A stretch of DNA of 64,000 nucleotides from Streptomyces sp. MNU76 (lineage in GTDB: Bacteria > Actinomycetota > Actinomycetes > Streptomycetales > Streptomycetaceae), in assembly GCF_020982545.1 (NCBI RefSeq), contig NZ_JAJKLK010000024.1:489955-553954 (forward strand). Reading direction: 5' to 3'. Within the stretch, counting starts at the first letter, position 1. Every line of letters begins with the position of its first letter. The translations under genes were made by a program, and so were the position numbers. Shown here in pieces: positions 8,113 through 16,726 of this stretch. The notes beneath the pieces were generated by a model. That model was not told where the DNA came from. It was given only the letters and a program-made list of their open reading frames with translations, and searched no databases.

Positions 8113-9863
8113 CCGCTCCACGAACGTGCCCGACGTGCGGGCTGCGGCCAGTCGCTCACGCCAAGGCCAAGTACTGCTACAACTGCCGCACGCGCGGCTC
8201 GCACACGCCACCGCCGTGCCGCCGCTGCGGCTCGCCGGACTACTACACAGCCGGACTGTGCCGCCGCTGCCACAAAGGTGCACCGCCGCTGCCTGATTCG
8301 TGCCAACGGTGCGACGCCTGGGGCCTGTTCAAGTCCACCGGCGGCATCTGTGCTGCCTGCCACGACTGGGCCCGGCGTCACCCCGGCGAAGCCGAGTGCA
8401 CCTCCTGCACACGTATCACGTCGCTCAACACGGAAGGCGAGTGTCGCCTGTGCTGGCGCCGGAGCCGGTCCTGGGCACGTGACCCGTCCGACCCCGACCG
8501 TCTCGAAGCCGTCAACGACGGTCACCAGCTCTTCTTCAGTGGCATGGAACACCGCTTGGCACTGATGGTGCCACCCCACCGCCGCCCGCCGCCCCGGCGC
8601 TTCCGAACCCGCCGCACCCGCTCGCGCAGACGGCCCGTTCTGCGACCGATCACCGCTGCCGCCCACCGACAACTCGTGCTGTTCGACGCCCGCCGCGACT
8701 ACGCGCGCATGCGCACCCTGACGGTTCCCGAACCCGTACTGCCCGAACTGCTGGAGTCCCTCGAAGCCAGCTGCCTGCAACTCGGCGAACAGCGTGGCTG
8801 GACCCGCGACGCAACCGGCGCAGTCAACCGCGCACTCAAGCTCCTGCTCGCCACCCAGGACACCCCAGGAGCACCGATCGAAGCCAGCACCGTGGCCATG
8901 CTCCGCGAGCTCGCCCTCCCGGTCCAACCGACCATCGACGTCTTGGACCACGCCGACTTCCTGACGGACAACCGCACCCCGGCCGTCATCACTTGGGTCG
9001 AACGGAAGACCGCTCACCTGCCTGCGAAGATACGCGGCGAGATCTGCACATGGGCCGAGATCATGCTGCACGGCAGCACCATCACGCCACGGCGCCACCC
9101 GCGTTCCCACCGTACGATCCGCAACCACCTCTACGCAGCACTGCCCGCGCTCAACTCCTGGGCGCGGACCCGGGACTCGTTTCGCGAAGTCACCCGCGAC
9201 GACGTGCTTGCCGTTCTTCCCTCCGGCGGGACCGACCGCAGCGAGATGCTCTCCGGCCTGCGATCGATCTTCCAAGTCCTTCACGGCCGCAGACTCGTGT
9301 TCACCAACCCGACCACGCGGATGAAGGTCGGCATGCCCGAAACCCGCACGCCGGTGTCGCTGGACGTCCCAGTGCTGAGGAGCCTCATCGACACCCCGAA
9401 TCCAACCCGAGCCGCCTGCGGATACCTCCTGATCTTCCATGGACTGCGGCCCCAGCAACTTCGAACCCTGCACGTCACTGACATCGTCGACGGCCGGCTC
9501 CACATCGAGGGCAGGAAGGTCCTCCTCGCCCCGCAAGCACGAGCCGCCCTCAACGGCTACCTCGCCCACCGGGAGCGGCAGTGGCCCAACAGCGGCAACC
9601 CGCACCTGTTCATCAACCTTGCGACGGCCGGGCGCCTGACGCCCGTGACCGGCAAGTGGATCAACACCGTACTCGGCGTCCCCGCCCAGGCCCTGCGCGA
9701 AGACCGCATCCTCGACGAAGCGCACGCCAGCGACGGCGACGCCCGTCGCCTTGCGGATCTCTTCGGCCTTACGGTCAATGCCGCTCAGCGCTACACGGCC
9801 ACAGTCGACCATGTCAGCTTTGCCGAACACCATCGACGACAAGGACAGTCCACCGACTCGTGA
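8109..9863 (+). CDS. Tandem zinc-ribbon protein with degenerate tyrosine-recombinase domain
   Basis: A 584-residue protein. The first 115 residues contain eight CxxC knuckles (Cys7/10, 23/26, 37/40, 51/54, 65/68, 81/84, 97/100, 112/115), which pair into four zinc ribbons. A basic Arg/Pro linker follows, then a core-binding-like helical region (about 200-400) and a C-terminal domain shaped like a tyrosine recombinase: Arg447 (HGLRPQQLRTL), Lys470, Arg530/Arg533 and Tyr562 (AQRYTATV). The box-II His and the GH motif are not visible, so catalysis is doubtful. It may bind DNA with the ribbons and serve as an accessory subunit to the integrase. The GTG start overlaps the XRE stop. Confidence 0.85.
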   Translation: MTAPRTCPTCGLRPVAHAKAKYCYNCRTRGSHTPPPCRRCGSPDYYTAGLCRRCHKGAPPLPDSCQRCDAWGLFKSTGGICAACHDWARRHPGEAECTSCTRITSLNTEGECRLCWRRSRSWARDPSDPDRLEAVNDGHQLFFSGMEHRLALMVPPHRRPPPRRFRTRRTRSRRRPVLRPITAAAHRQLVLFDARRDYARMRTLTVPEPVLPELLESLEASCLQLGEQRGWTRDATGAVNRALKLLLATQDTPGAPIEASTVAMLRELALPVQPTIDVLDHADFLTDNRTPAVITWVERKTAHLPAKIRGEICTWAEIMLHGSTITPRRHPRSHRTIRNHLYAALPALNSWARTRDSFREVTRDDVLAVLPSGGTDRSEMLSGLRSIFQVLHGRRLVFTNPTTRMKVGMPETRTPVSLDVPVLRSLIDTPNPTRAACGYLLIFHGLRPQQLRTLHVTDIVDGRLHIEGRKVLLAPQARAALNGYLAHRERQWPNSGNPHLFINLATAGRLTPVTGKWINTVLGVPAQALREDRILDEAHASDGDARRLADLFGLTVNAAQRYTATVDHVSFAEHHRRQGQSTDS

Positions 9864-9932
9864 GTCCACCGTTTACCTCGCGATTCCGGTTCGTGCCCTG
9901 GGCCGACCGGCAGCCGGCCCAGGGCTCCGTCG

Positions 9933-10376
9933 TCAGCTGGTCTTCTTCGGCTTCGGGACGCGGCAGGGGCCAGGGCCTTCACAGCAGGCGGCCTCGCCGG
10001 GGTTGTCCCACTGACAGGTCGGGCAGCACCAGAGAACGCTGGCCGCGAACGCCGCCTCGCGGATTGCCTACTCCTGGCGGTCATCGGCGGCATCGAGCAG
10101 CTTGTTCAGCAGATCCCGCTTGGGAGTGCCCTCTGCACTGTCATCCAGCACCACGGCGTCTTCGACCTCCACGCGCAGCGGCACGGTGCCGTCGGGACGG
10201 ACCAGCCGGTCTTCAGCGGAGTCGCGGTGCACGGAGACCCGAACGGCGCCGGCCTCGTGGTCGAGGTAGGCAAACACCAGGACGCCATCGACCTCGACGC
10301 ACGGGAGGTCGTTGTCGTCGGTCTGCGCGGGGACCGCCGTGGCCGACGGCCCCCGTCCGTGCACCCCCTCCAGCAC
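9933..10376 (-). pseudogene. Small Cys-rich (zinc-ribbon-like) protein split by an in-frame TAG
   Basis: One continuous frame of 148 codons has a single amber codon at 10070-10068. The first part (102 codons) holds an acidic domain (VEVDGVLVFAYLDHEAG) ending in DRQE. Directly after the TAG the frame continues for 44 codons with a cysteine cluster, CCPTCQW and ACCEGPGPC, a likely metal site, and a basic tail KPKKTS. No start codon lies between the TAG and the Cys cluster, so the second part depends on readthrough, a sequencing correction or loss of function. The GTG at 10376 is the only upstream start seen. It lies just after the integrase operon, convergent with it. Family not recognised. Confidence 0.55.
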
Positions 10377-10405
10377 AGGCTTCGTTGGAGGCTCAGGAAC
10401 GCAGA

Positions 10406-10873
10406 TCAGTCATCCCACCACTTGCTGCCACCAGGCCCCGTCTTGTTGCCATTGGTGGCGCACTGCGTGATTCCGTCGACATTCACGCATACACGCATCC
10501 ACTTCCCCTTGTGGTAAGCGAAGTAGGTCCGGTCGCGGTAGTACGGTCCGCACTGCGTCCACGACTTGCCCTGGTCGACGGAAATGTCCACCCACACTTT
10601 GTCGCCGGACTTGTACCCGGACGCGATGTTTCCCTGGCTGTAGTCGAAGATCGGCTCCGTGCGCAGTTGGAAGACCCGCCCGCGGAAGGAGGTGAGCCCG
10701 TTGTTGTAGGCGGGGGTGCCGGCACCCTTGTGAGTGACAGTGGGGTCCACCGAGCTCGTCGTATACCCACATGATTCCGCAGCGTGCGCGGCCTGGGCCG
10801 GTGCACTGACGAGGGCAGTGGCGCAGATCCCGACGACCAGACCGATCCGCTTGACATATCCCGACGTCTTCAT
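10406..10873 (-). CDS. Small secreted protein, unknown function
   Basis: A 155-residue protein with a Sec signal peptide (KR, hydrophobic core IGLVVGICATALVSAPA, cleavage near AQA-A). The mature part of about 120 residues has four cysteines (ESCGY, TQCGPYY, VCVNV, TQCAT), probably two disulfides, and is rich in aromatic residues. AGGAGGT nine bases before the ATG is a near-perfect ribosome site, so high expression is plausible. The family was not recognised; it looks like a small beta-rich extracellular protein. Confidence 0.8.
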   Translation of the reverse strand: MKTSGYVKRIGLVVGICATALVSAPAQAAHAAESCGYTTSSVDPTVTHKGAGTPAYNNGLTSFRGRVFQLRTEPIFDYSQGNIASGYKSGDKVWVDISVDQGKSWTQCGPYYRDRTYFAYHKGKWMRVCVNVDGITQCATNGNKTGPGGSKWWDD

Positions 10874-11093
10874 GTTCCGGGTGACCTCCTATGTATAGGC
10901 ATCCTCATGACACGGCTGGAAGATGCGGCGCCACCACCCGTCTTCAGCGGTCTCCGCGCCCCACCGTCCGGACGACCAGATCGTGACGTGGCAGGAATCG
11001 CCGCACAACAACGGAACGGGAAGTTGGAACGTCTGGAACGAAGTCCAGGTCCTGACCTGCGAAGTCCCGAGAGGCTGGAACGCCTGGGGCTGG

Positions 11094-12797
11094 TCACGGG
11101 GTACTGCTCTGCGTGCGTTGTTCCAGGAGGATCGGCTGCTCGGTGATCTGGACGGTGTCACCGGGCTGTACGGGTGTCGTCGTACCGTCGAGCCGGTGCA
11201 CGAACCCAAGGCCAGGTTCGGCCGTGGTCACCGCGGTGCCGGAATCGGTCCAGCGGATAGTGGCCTCGTAACTGCGCTGAGGCTCCGTGACGGTGAACCT
11301 GCATTCCCACACGTTGTCGGCGAGGTTGACAGCCAGGCCGTGGCCGCAGGAGCGGATCCAGGCGTGAGCGAGCCATCGTTCCAGTTGCTCGACCGCCAGC
11401 GCTGCCTGTGTCGGGGCGCCGCCTTCGGCCTGCAGCACGATGGGGATCTTGGTGCCGCCCCAGTTGTAGAAGTACATACGTTGGAGATTGACCTTCCGTG
11501 CGTACAGCCCCACGAGGTAGAAGCGCACCGCGTAGTCGGCGGCGCGGCGGCGGTCCAGAGGGGCCTGGAGAGGGATCTCGTACATGGTTCCAGTGCTCCA
11601 CAACGGCGGATGGACCCCGGCGTGGTGCAGTACGCGGTCGACGGTGCGGGTGAGCGCGAGCATGGTCTCCGGAGGATCGGAGGCAGTGCGCTGGTAGAGC
11701 TTGATGCCTGCGACATCGCAGTAGCGGTATCCGCCGAGTTCTGCGAAGCGCTCGAGGACGTGGAGGGCGTCCGGCTCCCACAGGCGACCCATGCCGGGAC
11801 ACACGACGGTGGCCTTCGGGTCGGCGGCCCGGATGGCGCGGCTGGCTCTGCGGGTCATCTCGACCAGCGTCTCCACGCTGCCGTTGTAGAACCGGGGATC
11901 GTTTGCCAGCACCCACAACTCGTACGCCTCGATACGCCCCTGATAGCGGTGCACGAGGGCACGCACGAAGGTGTCCCAGTCGGCGAGGCGGTCGGGCGGA
12001 GCGGCACGGGAGCCGTCGGCATACGGGCCGACCGGGCCGTTCGGACTGGCCCACGGCGGTGTGGCGCCCATGACGAACAACGCGGGCAGGCCGGCCCGTT
12101 CAGCCCCGCCGACCAGCCGGTCGAGCACGGACCAGTCGAACTCGCCGCGCTGAGGTTCGATGTCCGCCCAGCGGGTGCCGCTGTCCCAGAAGCGCACAGC
12201 ACCGGTCCGGAACGACGGCATCGTGCCTGTGGTGCTGTTGATGGTGACGCCGAAGAGGGTGGACGGTATCCGGGCCGGGGAGCTGACCCAGGCGGGGCCG
12301 GATATCCACTGGGCCGGTTCCCGTGCCGAATTCCGGCGGAGAGCCGGGCCGCTGCTCGCCGCGGTCACGGCCACCAGGAGGGTCACCACCGAGGCCACGA
12401 CAATGAACGAAAGCGAGCGTCTTCGCGGACCGCCATCGGGTCCGGCCGGGACGGATGGCGACAGGTCCTGGGGTGCGTCGGGAGCCGGGGAGCCGGGGCC
12501 GACAGTGGTGCGGATGCCGGACTGCTCGGGTTCCTCAAAGAACTCATCCGGGACCTCGGATGCGGCCATCCACAGTCGGTACAGCGTCGCCATCTCGGCC
12601 CTGTCGGCGTTGCACACTTTCGCGATGCGCTCGATCGTGGCGAAATCCGGCGGGACGATCTGTCCGGTGCAGTACCGGTACACGGTGGACTTGCTCGCAC
12701 GAACGAGCTGGCCGATCCGCTGGTAGCTGTGGCCGCTGCGCTGCTTGAGGTCTTCGAGGAGGGCCCCGAGCCGCTTGCGATGCGATGCCTCAGCCAT
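11094..12797 (-). CDS. Transmembrane XRE regulator with extracellular pseudo-glycosidase domain
   Basis: A 567-residue one-component regulator. Residues 5-75 form an XRE helix-turn-helix (SYQRIGQLVRASKSTVYRYC), 90-125 a Pro-rich linker, 129-147 a single membrane helix after RRR, and 180-480 a clan-A (GH39/GH5-like) TIM-barrel pattern (VRFWDSGTRWADIEPQRGEF). At the expected acid/base motif W-N-E the protein reads ELWVLAND (293-300), and at the expected nucleophile strand it reads LWSTGTMY. Both catalytic glutamates appear lost. The topology puts the helix-turn-helix inside and the sugar-binding-like barrel outside, as in ToxR/CadC-type regulators. The start at 12797 follows GGGGGAG; a further 59 upstream codons have no homology character. 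The role as a glycan sensor is inference. Confidence 0.82.
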   Translation of the reverse strand: MAEASHRKRLGALLEDLKQRSGHSYQRIGQLVRASKSTVYRYCTGQIVPPDFATIERIAKVCNADRAEMATLYRLWMAASEVPDEFFEEPEQSGIRTTVGPGSPAPDAPQDLSPSVPAGPDGGPRRRSLSFIVVASVVTLLVAVTAASSGPALRRNSAREPAQWISGPAWVSSPARIPSTLFGVTINSTTGTMPSFRTGAVRFWDSGTRWADIEPQRGEFDWSVLDRLVGGAERAGLPALFVMGATPPWASPNGPVGPYADGSRAAPPDRLADWDTFVRALVHRYQGRIEAYELWVLANDPRFYNGSVETLVEMTRRASRAIRAADPKATVVCPGMGRLWEPDALHVLERFAELGGYRYCDVAGIKLYQRTASDPPETMLALTRTVDRVLHHAGVHPPLWSTGTMYEIPLQAPLDRRRAADYAVRFYLVGLYARKVNLQRMYFYNWGGTKIPIVLQAEGGAPTQAALAVEQLERWLAHAWIRSCGHGLAVNLADNVWECRFTVTEPQRSYEATIRWTDSGTAVTTAEPGLGFVHRLDGTTTPVQPGDTVQITEQPILLEQRTQSSTP

Positions 12798-12871
12798 ACA
12801 CTCCCCCGGGTTTCCTGCGTCCAACCAGGTCAGATCAGTGCTGCCCTCCGGCGGCTTCTCGCATGGTACCC

Positions 12872-12893
12872 ACCGCTGGCAAACGCCAGCGGT
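12872..12893 (-). terminator. Stem-loop downstream of the small-gene pair
   Basis: A perfect 9-bp stem ACCGCTGGC with loop AAAC and the matching arm. It lies 78 bases past the stop of the gene at 12971-13237 and before the XRE-fusion gene. There is no U-tract, as is usual in Streptomyces. Confidence 0.5.
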
Positions 12894-12970
12894 CGACGAA
12901 TGCACAGAGTGCAGGAGATCCAGGAAGACGGCCCGAAGCGGACCGGCAGCGGGCCGTTGACCTGCACGAA

Positions 12971-13237
12971 TCACGATGGAACTTCCTCATTGGGAAAGCG
13001 GTAGTCGAGCGGCACGATGCGGGTCCGGCCACGTCTGGCGATTTCCTCGGCGTGGAGGTCGTATCCCTCGTCCGGGCGCCCGTCGCGCTCGGGGCCGTAG
13101 TAGAGCCGCACAGTCTCGCGGTCGTCCGTGGGCGGCTGGTCGGGGACGCCCTCTTCACCAACGAGGTTGTCCCAGACCCCGCGTACGTACTCGGCGAGTT
13201 CGGCCAGCGCGGAGTCCTCGTCAACATGGAGCGCCAT
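12971..13237 (-). CDS. Small acidic hypothetical protein (88 aa)
   Basis: An 88-residue acidic protein (MALHVDEDSALAELAEYV start) with a predicted N-terminal helix, then a charged loop and a beta-rich end (RIVPLDYRFPNEE). No family was recognised. It lies 18 bases after the stop of the 76-residue gene on the same strand, so the two probably form a bicistronic unit. The ATG has GAGA eight bases upstream. The paired small-gene arrangement resembles toxin-antitoxin or anti-restriction cassettes, but no sequence motif supports that. Confidence 0.55.
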   Translation of the reverse strand: MALHVDEDSALAELAEYVRGVWDNLVGEEGVPDQPPTDDRETVRLYYGPERDGRPDEGYDLHAEEIARRGRTRIVPLDYRFPNEEVPS

Positions 13238-13255
13238 TTCATTCTCGTGGCGATC

Positions 13256-13486
13256 TCAGCGGCGCAGCACCCATGCCTGGCCCGCCGGGCGAGGACTGAT
13301 GAAAGTCACCACCTCGGGGAAGGAAGGCTGCTGGTCAGCATGCTCGGCGAGCATGGCATCGCGTGCGCGGTCGAGGGTGTCCTGCTGGTGCTCGGAAAGA
13401 TCGCTGGGGTCGATTTCCTCCCACAGCTCCACAGCCGTCTTCACGAGGCACTCGATGTCCAGCGGGTTGAAGCGTGCAGCAATCAC
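13256..13486 (-). CDS. Small hypothetical protein (76 aa)
   Basis: A 76-residue protein with an acidic helical centre (ECLVKTAVELWEEIDPSDLS, QQDTLDRARDAML) and a basic C-terminus. The GTG at 13486 is chosen because AAGGAGAA precedes it by six bases; an ATG at 13534 would add 16 residues but has no ribosome site. It is first gene of a two-gene unit with 12971-13237. Function unknown. Confidence 0.6.
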   Translation of the reverse strand: MIAARFNPLDIECLVKTAVELWEEIDPSDLSEHQQDTLDRARDAMLAEHADQQPSFPEVVTFISPRPAGQAWVLRR

Positions 13487-13833
13487 AGGGTTCTCCTTGA
13501 ACAGGGGTAGGGGGTTGTGGCTCAGCTCCAGCACTGACGATCGCCCCTGCTCATCGCGAGAAGAACGGCGTGGTCGTCAGGGTTCTCGGGTGGGCTGGGC
13601 CGGTGGGTGAAGGGGCTACAGGCGCCTGAGTGATCGGCGCCCAACTTGCAGTCGAACGGGACGGTCGCCGCGGCAGACGCGGGGACTCATGCCGGGCTCC
13701 AGAGGGAGCAACCTGGGATTCGTGAACCCGACGTTCTAGGCTGGCCGTTGCGCACCCCAGCACGCGGGTTCCGGCGGGTCAGTGCTTCAGAAATCGCGAA
13801 CTGACGGGGGATTTGCTCAGGGCAGGGATCCGC
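13487..13833. other. Intergenic, no supported gene
   Basis: About 350 bases upstream of the small-gene pair. Short frames exist on both strands but none has family-like composition or a ribosome site. It should contain the promoter for the pair. Confidence 0.5.
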
Positions 13834-13887
13834 CGGATGCGGATGCGGATGCGGATGCGGACGGGGGCGGGGGCGGAGGCGGAGGCG
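13834..13887. repeat. Hexameric simple repeat (CGGATG then GGAGGC units)
   Basis: Four copies of CGGATG are followed by degenerate GGGGGC/GGAGGC hexamers. On the minus strand it lies just beyond the stop of a broken frame. Perhaps a slippage tract; no function is visible. Confidence 0.7.
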
Positions 13888-14040
13888 TCAGACCATTGCG
13901 AACTCGGCGACGTACTTGTTGAAGGGCTCGATGCCGACTTCTGCACGGAGTTCGTCCATGCGCTCGGGCTCTGTACAGGGCCAGGAAACCGGTGCCCCGT
14001 ACTTCACGCCGGCGATCTGAGTGCCGTAGATCTGCTTGAT
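13888..14040 (-). pseudogene. C-terminal remnant of an unrecognised protein
   Basis: Fifty codons with normal protein character (QIYGTQIAGVKYGAPVSWPC, EVGIEPFNKYVAEFAMV) end in TGA at 13890. The frame is closed by TAG immediately upstream (14041-14043) and has no start codon before the Met in PERMDEL. It looks like the last 50 residues of a decayed gene. Family not recognised. Confidence 0.4.
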
Positions 14041-14176
14041 CTACCGTCTGCGCAGGTGGCAGCGGTTGCGGTGGGAGGGATCGCCTGGTCACCGCCGAGA
14101 TGGTCCGGGCGGGTGCGAGGGTGCCCGCGGCCCGCTCACGGCGGACGACGAGAGCCGCACGTGACAAGGTGCCGCG

Positions 14177-14451
14177 TCACTGCAGCAGCGTGCTGACCAA
14201 GGCGACGGCCACTCCCGTGAGCCCGATCAGGATCCCGGTGATCGTCCCACCAGAGGCCATCCGGTCCACCAACGCCTTCGTGGCCAGCGGCTGCAACAGC
14301 GCCCCCGCGGCCCCACCAGGGCACACAGCAGGCCGAGGGCGACGGCCCACCGATGGGGCCGGACATACGCGTACAGCGCCCTGACCGTGTCCCGGGCGGA
14401 CAGGGACGTCTCGGGGGACTCCTCCGTCGTCGGAGCGGATGCGGTGTTCAC
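14177..14451 (-). pseudogene. Truncated, frameshifted ABC exporter N-terminus
   Basis: An ATG at 14451 opens a typical ABC exporter N-terminus (RDTVRALYAYVRPHRWAVAL, first membrane helix). After GLLCALV the frame must change by one base near 14315-14320, in a CCCCGCGGCCCC tract, to continue as GALLQPLATKALVDRMASG, then GTITGILIGLTGVAVAL. It stops after about 90 residues, where exporters have about 600. The second membrane helix is incomplete and the ATPase domain is absent. It follows the small membrane-protein gene on the same strand. Confidence 0.75.
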
Positions 14452-14528
14452 AACATTCCTTCCTTCTGTGGTCCGCCCGGCACCCGCATGGACGGTGCCG
14501 GGCGGACCGGGCGTGATGGTGTGCCGCC

Positions 14529-14744
14529 TCAGCGGACGAGTCCGGCCGCGCTCGAGGAAAGGGCGCGCACCAACGCTTCGGCTGCCTCAGGGCGTACGAC
14601 GACCAGGACGAGGGCGCCCGCAGCCAGCACCAGGCCGAGAAACGCCAGGAAATCGCCCCTGCGAGGGACCACGTCATGCCCCGGATCGTCGGCTGGTGAG
14701 GCGAGGGAGGTGCCGAGCTCCTTGTGCCGCGCACGGTGTGTCAT
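14529..14744 (-). CDS. Small single-pass membrane protein
   Basis: A 71-residue protein with a polar N-terminus (MTHRARHKELGTSL) and one membrane helix (FLAFLGLVLAAGALVLVVV). The ATG at 14744 has GGTGGAGG directly upstream. It lies upstream of the broken ABC exporter and may once have been its partner. It is divergent from the second DUF418-type gene. Function unknown. Confidence 0.6.
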   Translation of the reverse strand: MTHRARHKELGTSLASPADDPGHDVVPRRGDFLAFLGLVLAAGALVLVVVRPEAAEALVRALSSSAAGLVR

Positions 14745-14957
14745 GCCTCCACCCTGGAAGCCCGGCCGCCTCGCACCCATCCGGCAACCGTCGGGTCCAC
14801 CCCCGCCGAGTGGCTGGACAAGACCACCGCACGGTCGCACCGGACCGGGTCAGGGACGGGTTCCGCCGGTCGGCAGGGCGGTACCCGCCGGTCGGCGGGG
14901 GCGTTACCGAGGCCTGCCGGATGGCCCGCCCCCTGAACTCCGCGCGAGGTTTGTCGT

Positions 14958-16226
14958 ATGACACAGACACAGCCGCCGCAGGAGACGTCAGCCTTCCCGG
15001 AGAACTCACCTCCGCCGCCCCGAACCTCCTCCGAGTCCGCCGTGCCGGCCTCGGCCGGTTCCTCGATGGGACGCCTCGTCGGGGTGGACCTGGCCCGCGC
15101 GCTGGCGGTGTTCGGCATGTACATCGTGCACATCGGCCCCCCGCTGTCCGCCACGACCGGCGTGGCGAGCTGGATCCGCTACATGGCGGACGGCCACTCG
15201 TCGGTCCTGTTCGCCACTCTCGCCGGATTCTCGCTGATGCTGCTCGCCGGCCGCCGCGAGCCGAAGACGGGCCTGGCGGGCCGCCAGGCGAGGGCCCGGA
15301 TCGCGATCCGGGCCGTGGTCCTGCTGGCACTGGGCACCGTGCTGGCGATGGAGTACGGGGGAGTGATCATCCTCGGCTTCTACGGGGTCTACTTCCTCCT
15401 CGCCTTGCCCCTGGTGCGACTGCGTGCCAGGACCCTCGCGATCATCGCGGCCGCGTGCGCCCTCGTCACACCGCAGTTGGCGTTCCTCCTGAACTCGCTG
15501 CTGACGTCCTCGGTCCAGGAGAGCATCAACGCCTACGACCCGCTCCGCCGCCTCAGCGAGGTGGGAGTGCTCGACCTGCTGCTCACCGGCTTCTACCCGG
15601 CGCTCACCTGGATGTCGTTCGTGATCGCGGGCATGGCCCTGGGCCGCCTCGACCTGTCCTCCCACGCCGTCCAGAAGCGGCTGGCCGCGCTCGGCGCCTC
15701 CCTGACCGCGGCCGCGTACGGCATGTCCCTGCTGCTCGCCGGATCGGGCGCGTTGAGGAGCATGGCGGAAGACGGGTCGTCGTCCGGCAGCTCCGGTTCG
15801 ATGCCCCCCGCCGGCGGTTCGATGCCCCCGGACGGGGGGTCGTTCCCCGATATGCCGGCGTCGACGCTGCTGACGGCCGGGCCGCACAGCGGGACCACGT
15901 TCGACATCATCGGCAGCGTGGGCGTCGCGATCCTCGTGATCGTGGGCGCGACCGTGCTGATGGACCGCCTGCCTCGACTGCGCCGTCTGGCGAAGCCGGT
16001 CATCGCCGTGGGCACCATGTCCCTGACCGCCTACGTCGGCCACTTCCTCGGCCAGTCCGCGCTGTCCGTGCCCGCCGGGACCGGCTCCCAGCAGTCATGG
16101 GTGCCGCTGATCATGTTCGTCCTCGGGGCGATCGTGTTCGCCGCGATCTGGTCCCGCTTCTTCCGCCGAGGCCCCCTGGAATACCTCCTCAACGCCGCCA
16201 CCAAGCCGGCGAAGCACATCCGCTGA
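14958..16226 (+). CDS. DUF418-type polytopic membrane protein, paralogue 2
   Basis: A 422-residue paralogue of the gene at 3340-4560. It shares the N-terminal VGVDLARALAVFGMY block, the GRREPKTGLAGRQAR loop, the FYPALTWMSFVIAGM helix and the C-terminal WSRFFRRGPLEYLLN motif. The N-terminal 35 residues are Pro/Ser-rich and probably cytosolic and disordered. The variable loop before the last membrane helices is a different low-complexity repeat (SMPPAGGSMPPDGGS). The ATG at 14958 has GAGG eight bases upstream. Function unknown; duplication within 10 kb with divergent loops suggests specialisation. Confidence 0.82.
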   Translation: MTQTQPPQETSAFPENSPPPPRTSSESAVPASAGSSMGRLVGVDLARALAVFGMYIVHIGPPLSATTGVASWIRYMADGHSSVLFATLAGFSLMLLAGRREPKTGLAGRQARARIAIRAVVLLALGTVLAMEYGGVIILGFYGVYFLLALPLVRLRARTLAIIAAACALVTPQLAFLLNSLLTSSVQESINAYDPLRRLSEVGVLDLLLTGFYPALTWMSFVIAGMALGRLDLSSHAVQKRLAALGASLTAAAYGMSLLLAGSGALRSMAEDGSSSGSSGSMPPAGGSMPPDGGSFPDMPASTLLTAGPHSGTTFDIIGSVGVAILVIVGATVLMDRLPRLRRLAKPVIAVGTMSLTAYVGHFLGQSALSVPAGTGSQQSWVPLIMFVLGAIVFAAIWSRFFRRGPLEYLLNAATKPAKHIR

Positions 16227-16726
16227 GACCCGGCCGGGGTGGGACGCCCCCTCGCTCCACCTCGGCACCGAGATGCCCGGGCAATTCGTCAACCCCTTCC
16301 CGGACTCCGACTCCGAGCCCCGGTCCGCCCTCGACAGGACGGCACCGCGGGCCCGGAAAAGCGCCGCACCGACATGGAGCCCTCGGGCTGACGCCATGAA
16401 GTCCGCGGCCGCCGCCGTACCCGGGTGGTTCACCGCGATGCCGTGCCGGTCGTACGGGACGTACGGTGCTTGCCCATTTCGCCCATCTGACCGGGGGCGT
16501 GAGTGCCTCCTGCGTGGCCTTGTACAGTGCGGGCCCTCTTGTGTGCGCAGGAGAGCGGAGCGCCTTCGGTCACAGTCGTGGTGGGGTCATGACGAAATGG
16601 GCTTCGACTTGGGCGGTGACGATCTGTCGTGCGGGCTGCAGGTGTATGGCGTCTGGCGGTTCGGCGCCGTCGAGGCCCTCGGTGTCGACAGCGCCGTACG
16701 GGCAGTGATCGGCTGACACCGGGGCG
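16227..16726. other. Intergenic / decayed region, no supported gene
   Basis: Half a kilobase between the DUF418-type gene and the xanthine dehydrogenase remnant. No frame has convincing protein character on either strand. Confidence 0.5.

Noticed and set aside
6705..9869. A 1,054-residue minus-strand frame
   Set aside because: Antisense shadow of the integrase operon, with composition typical of high-GC complementary frames.
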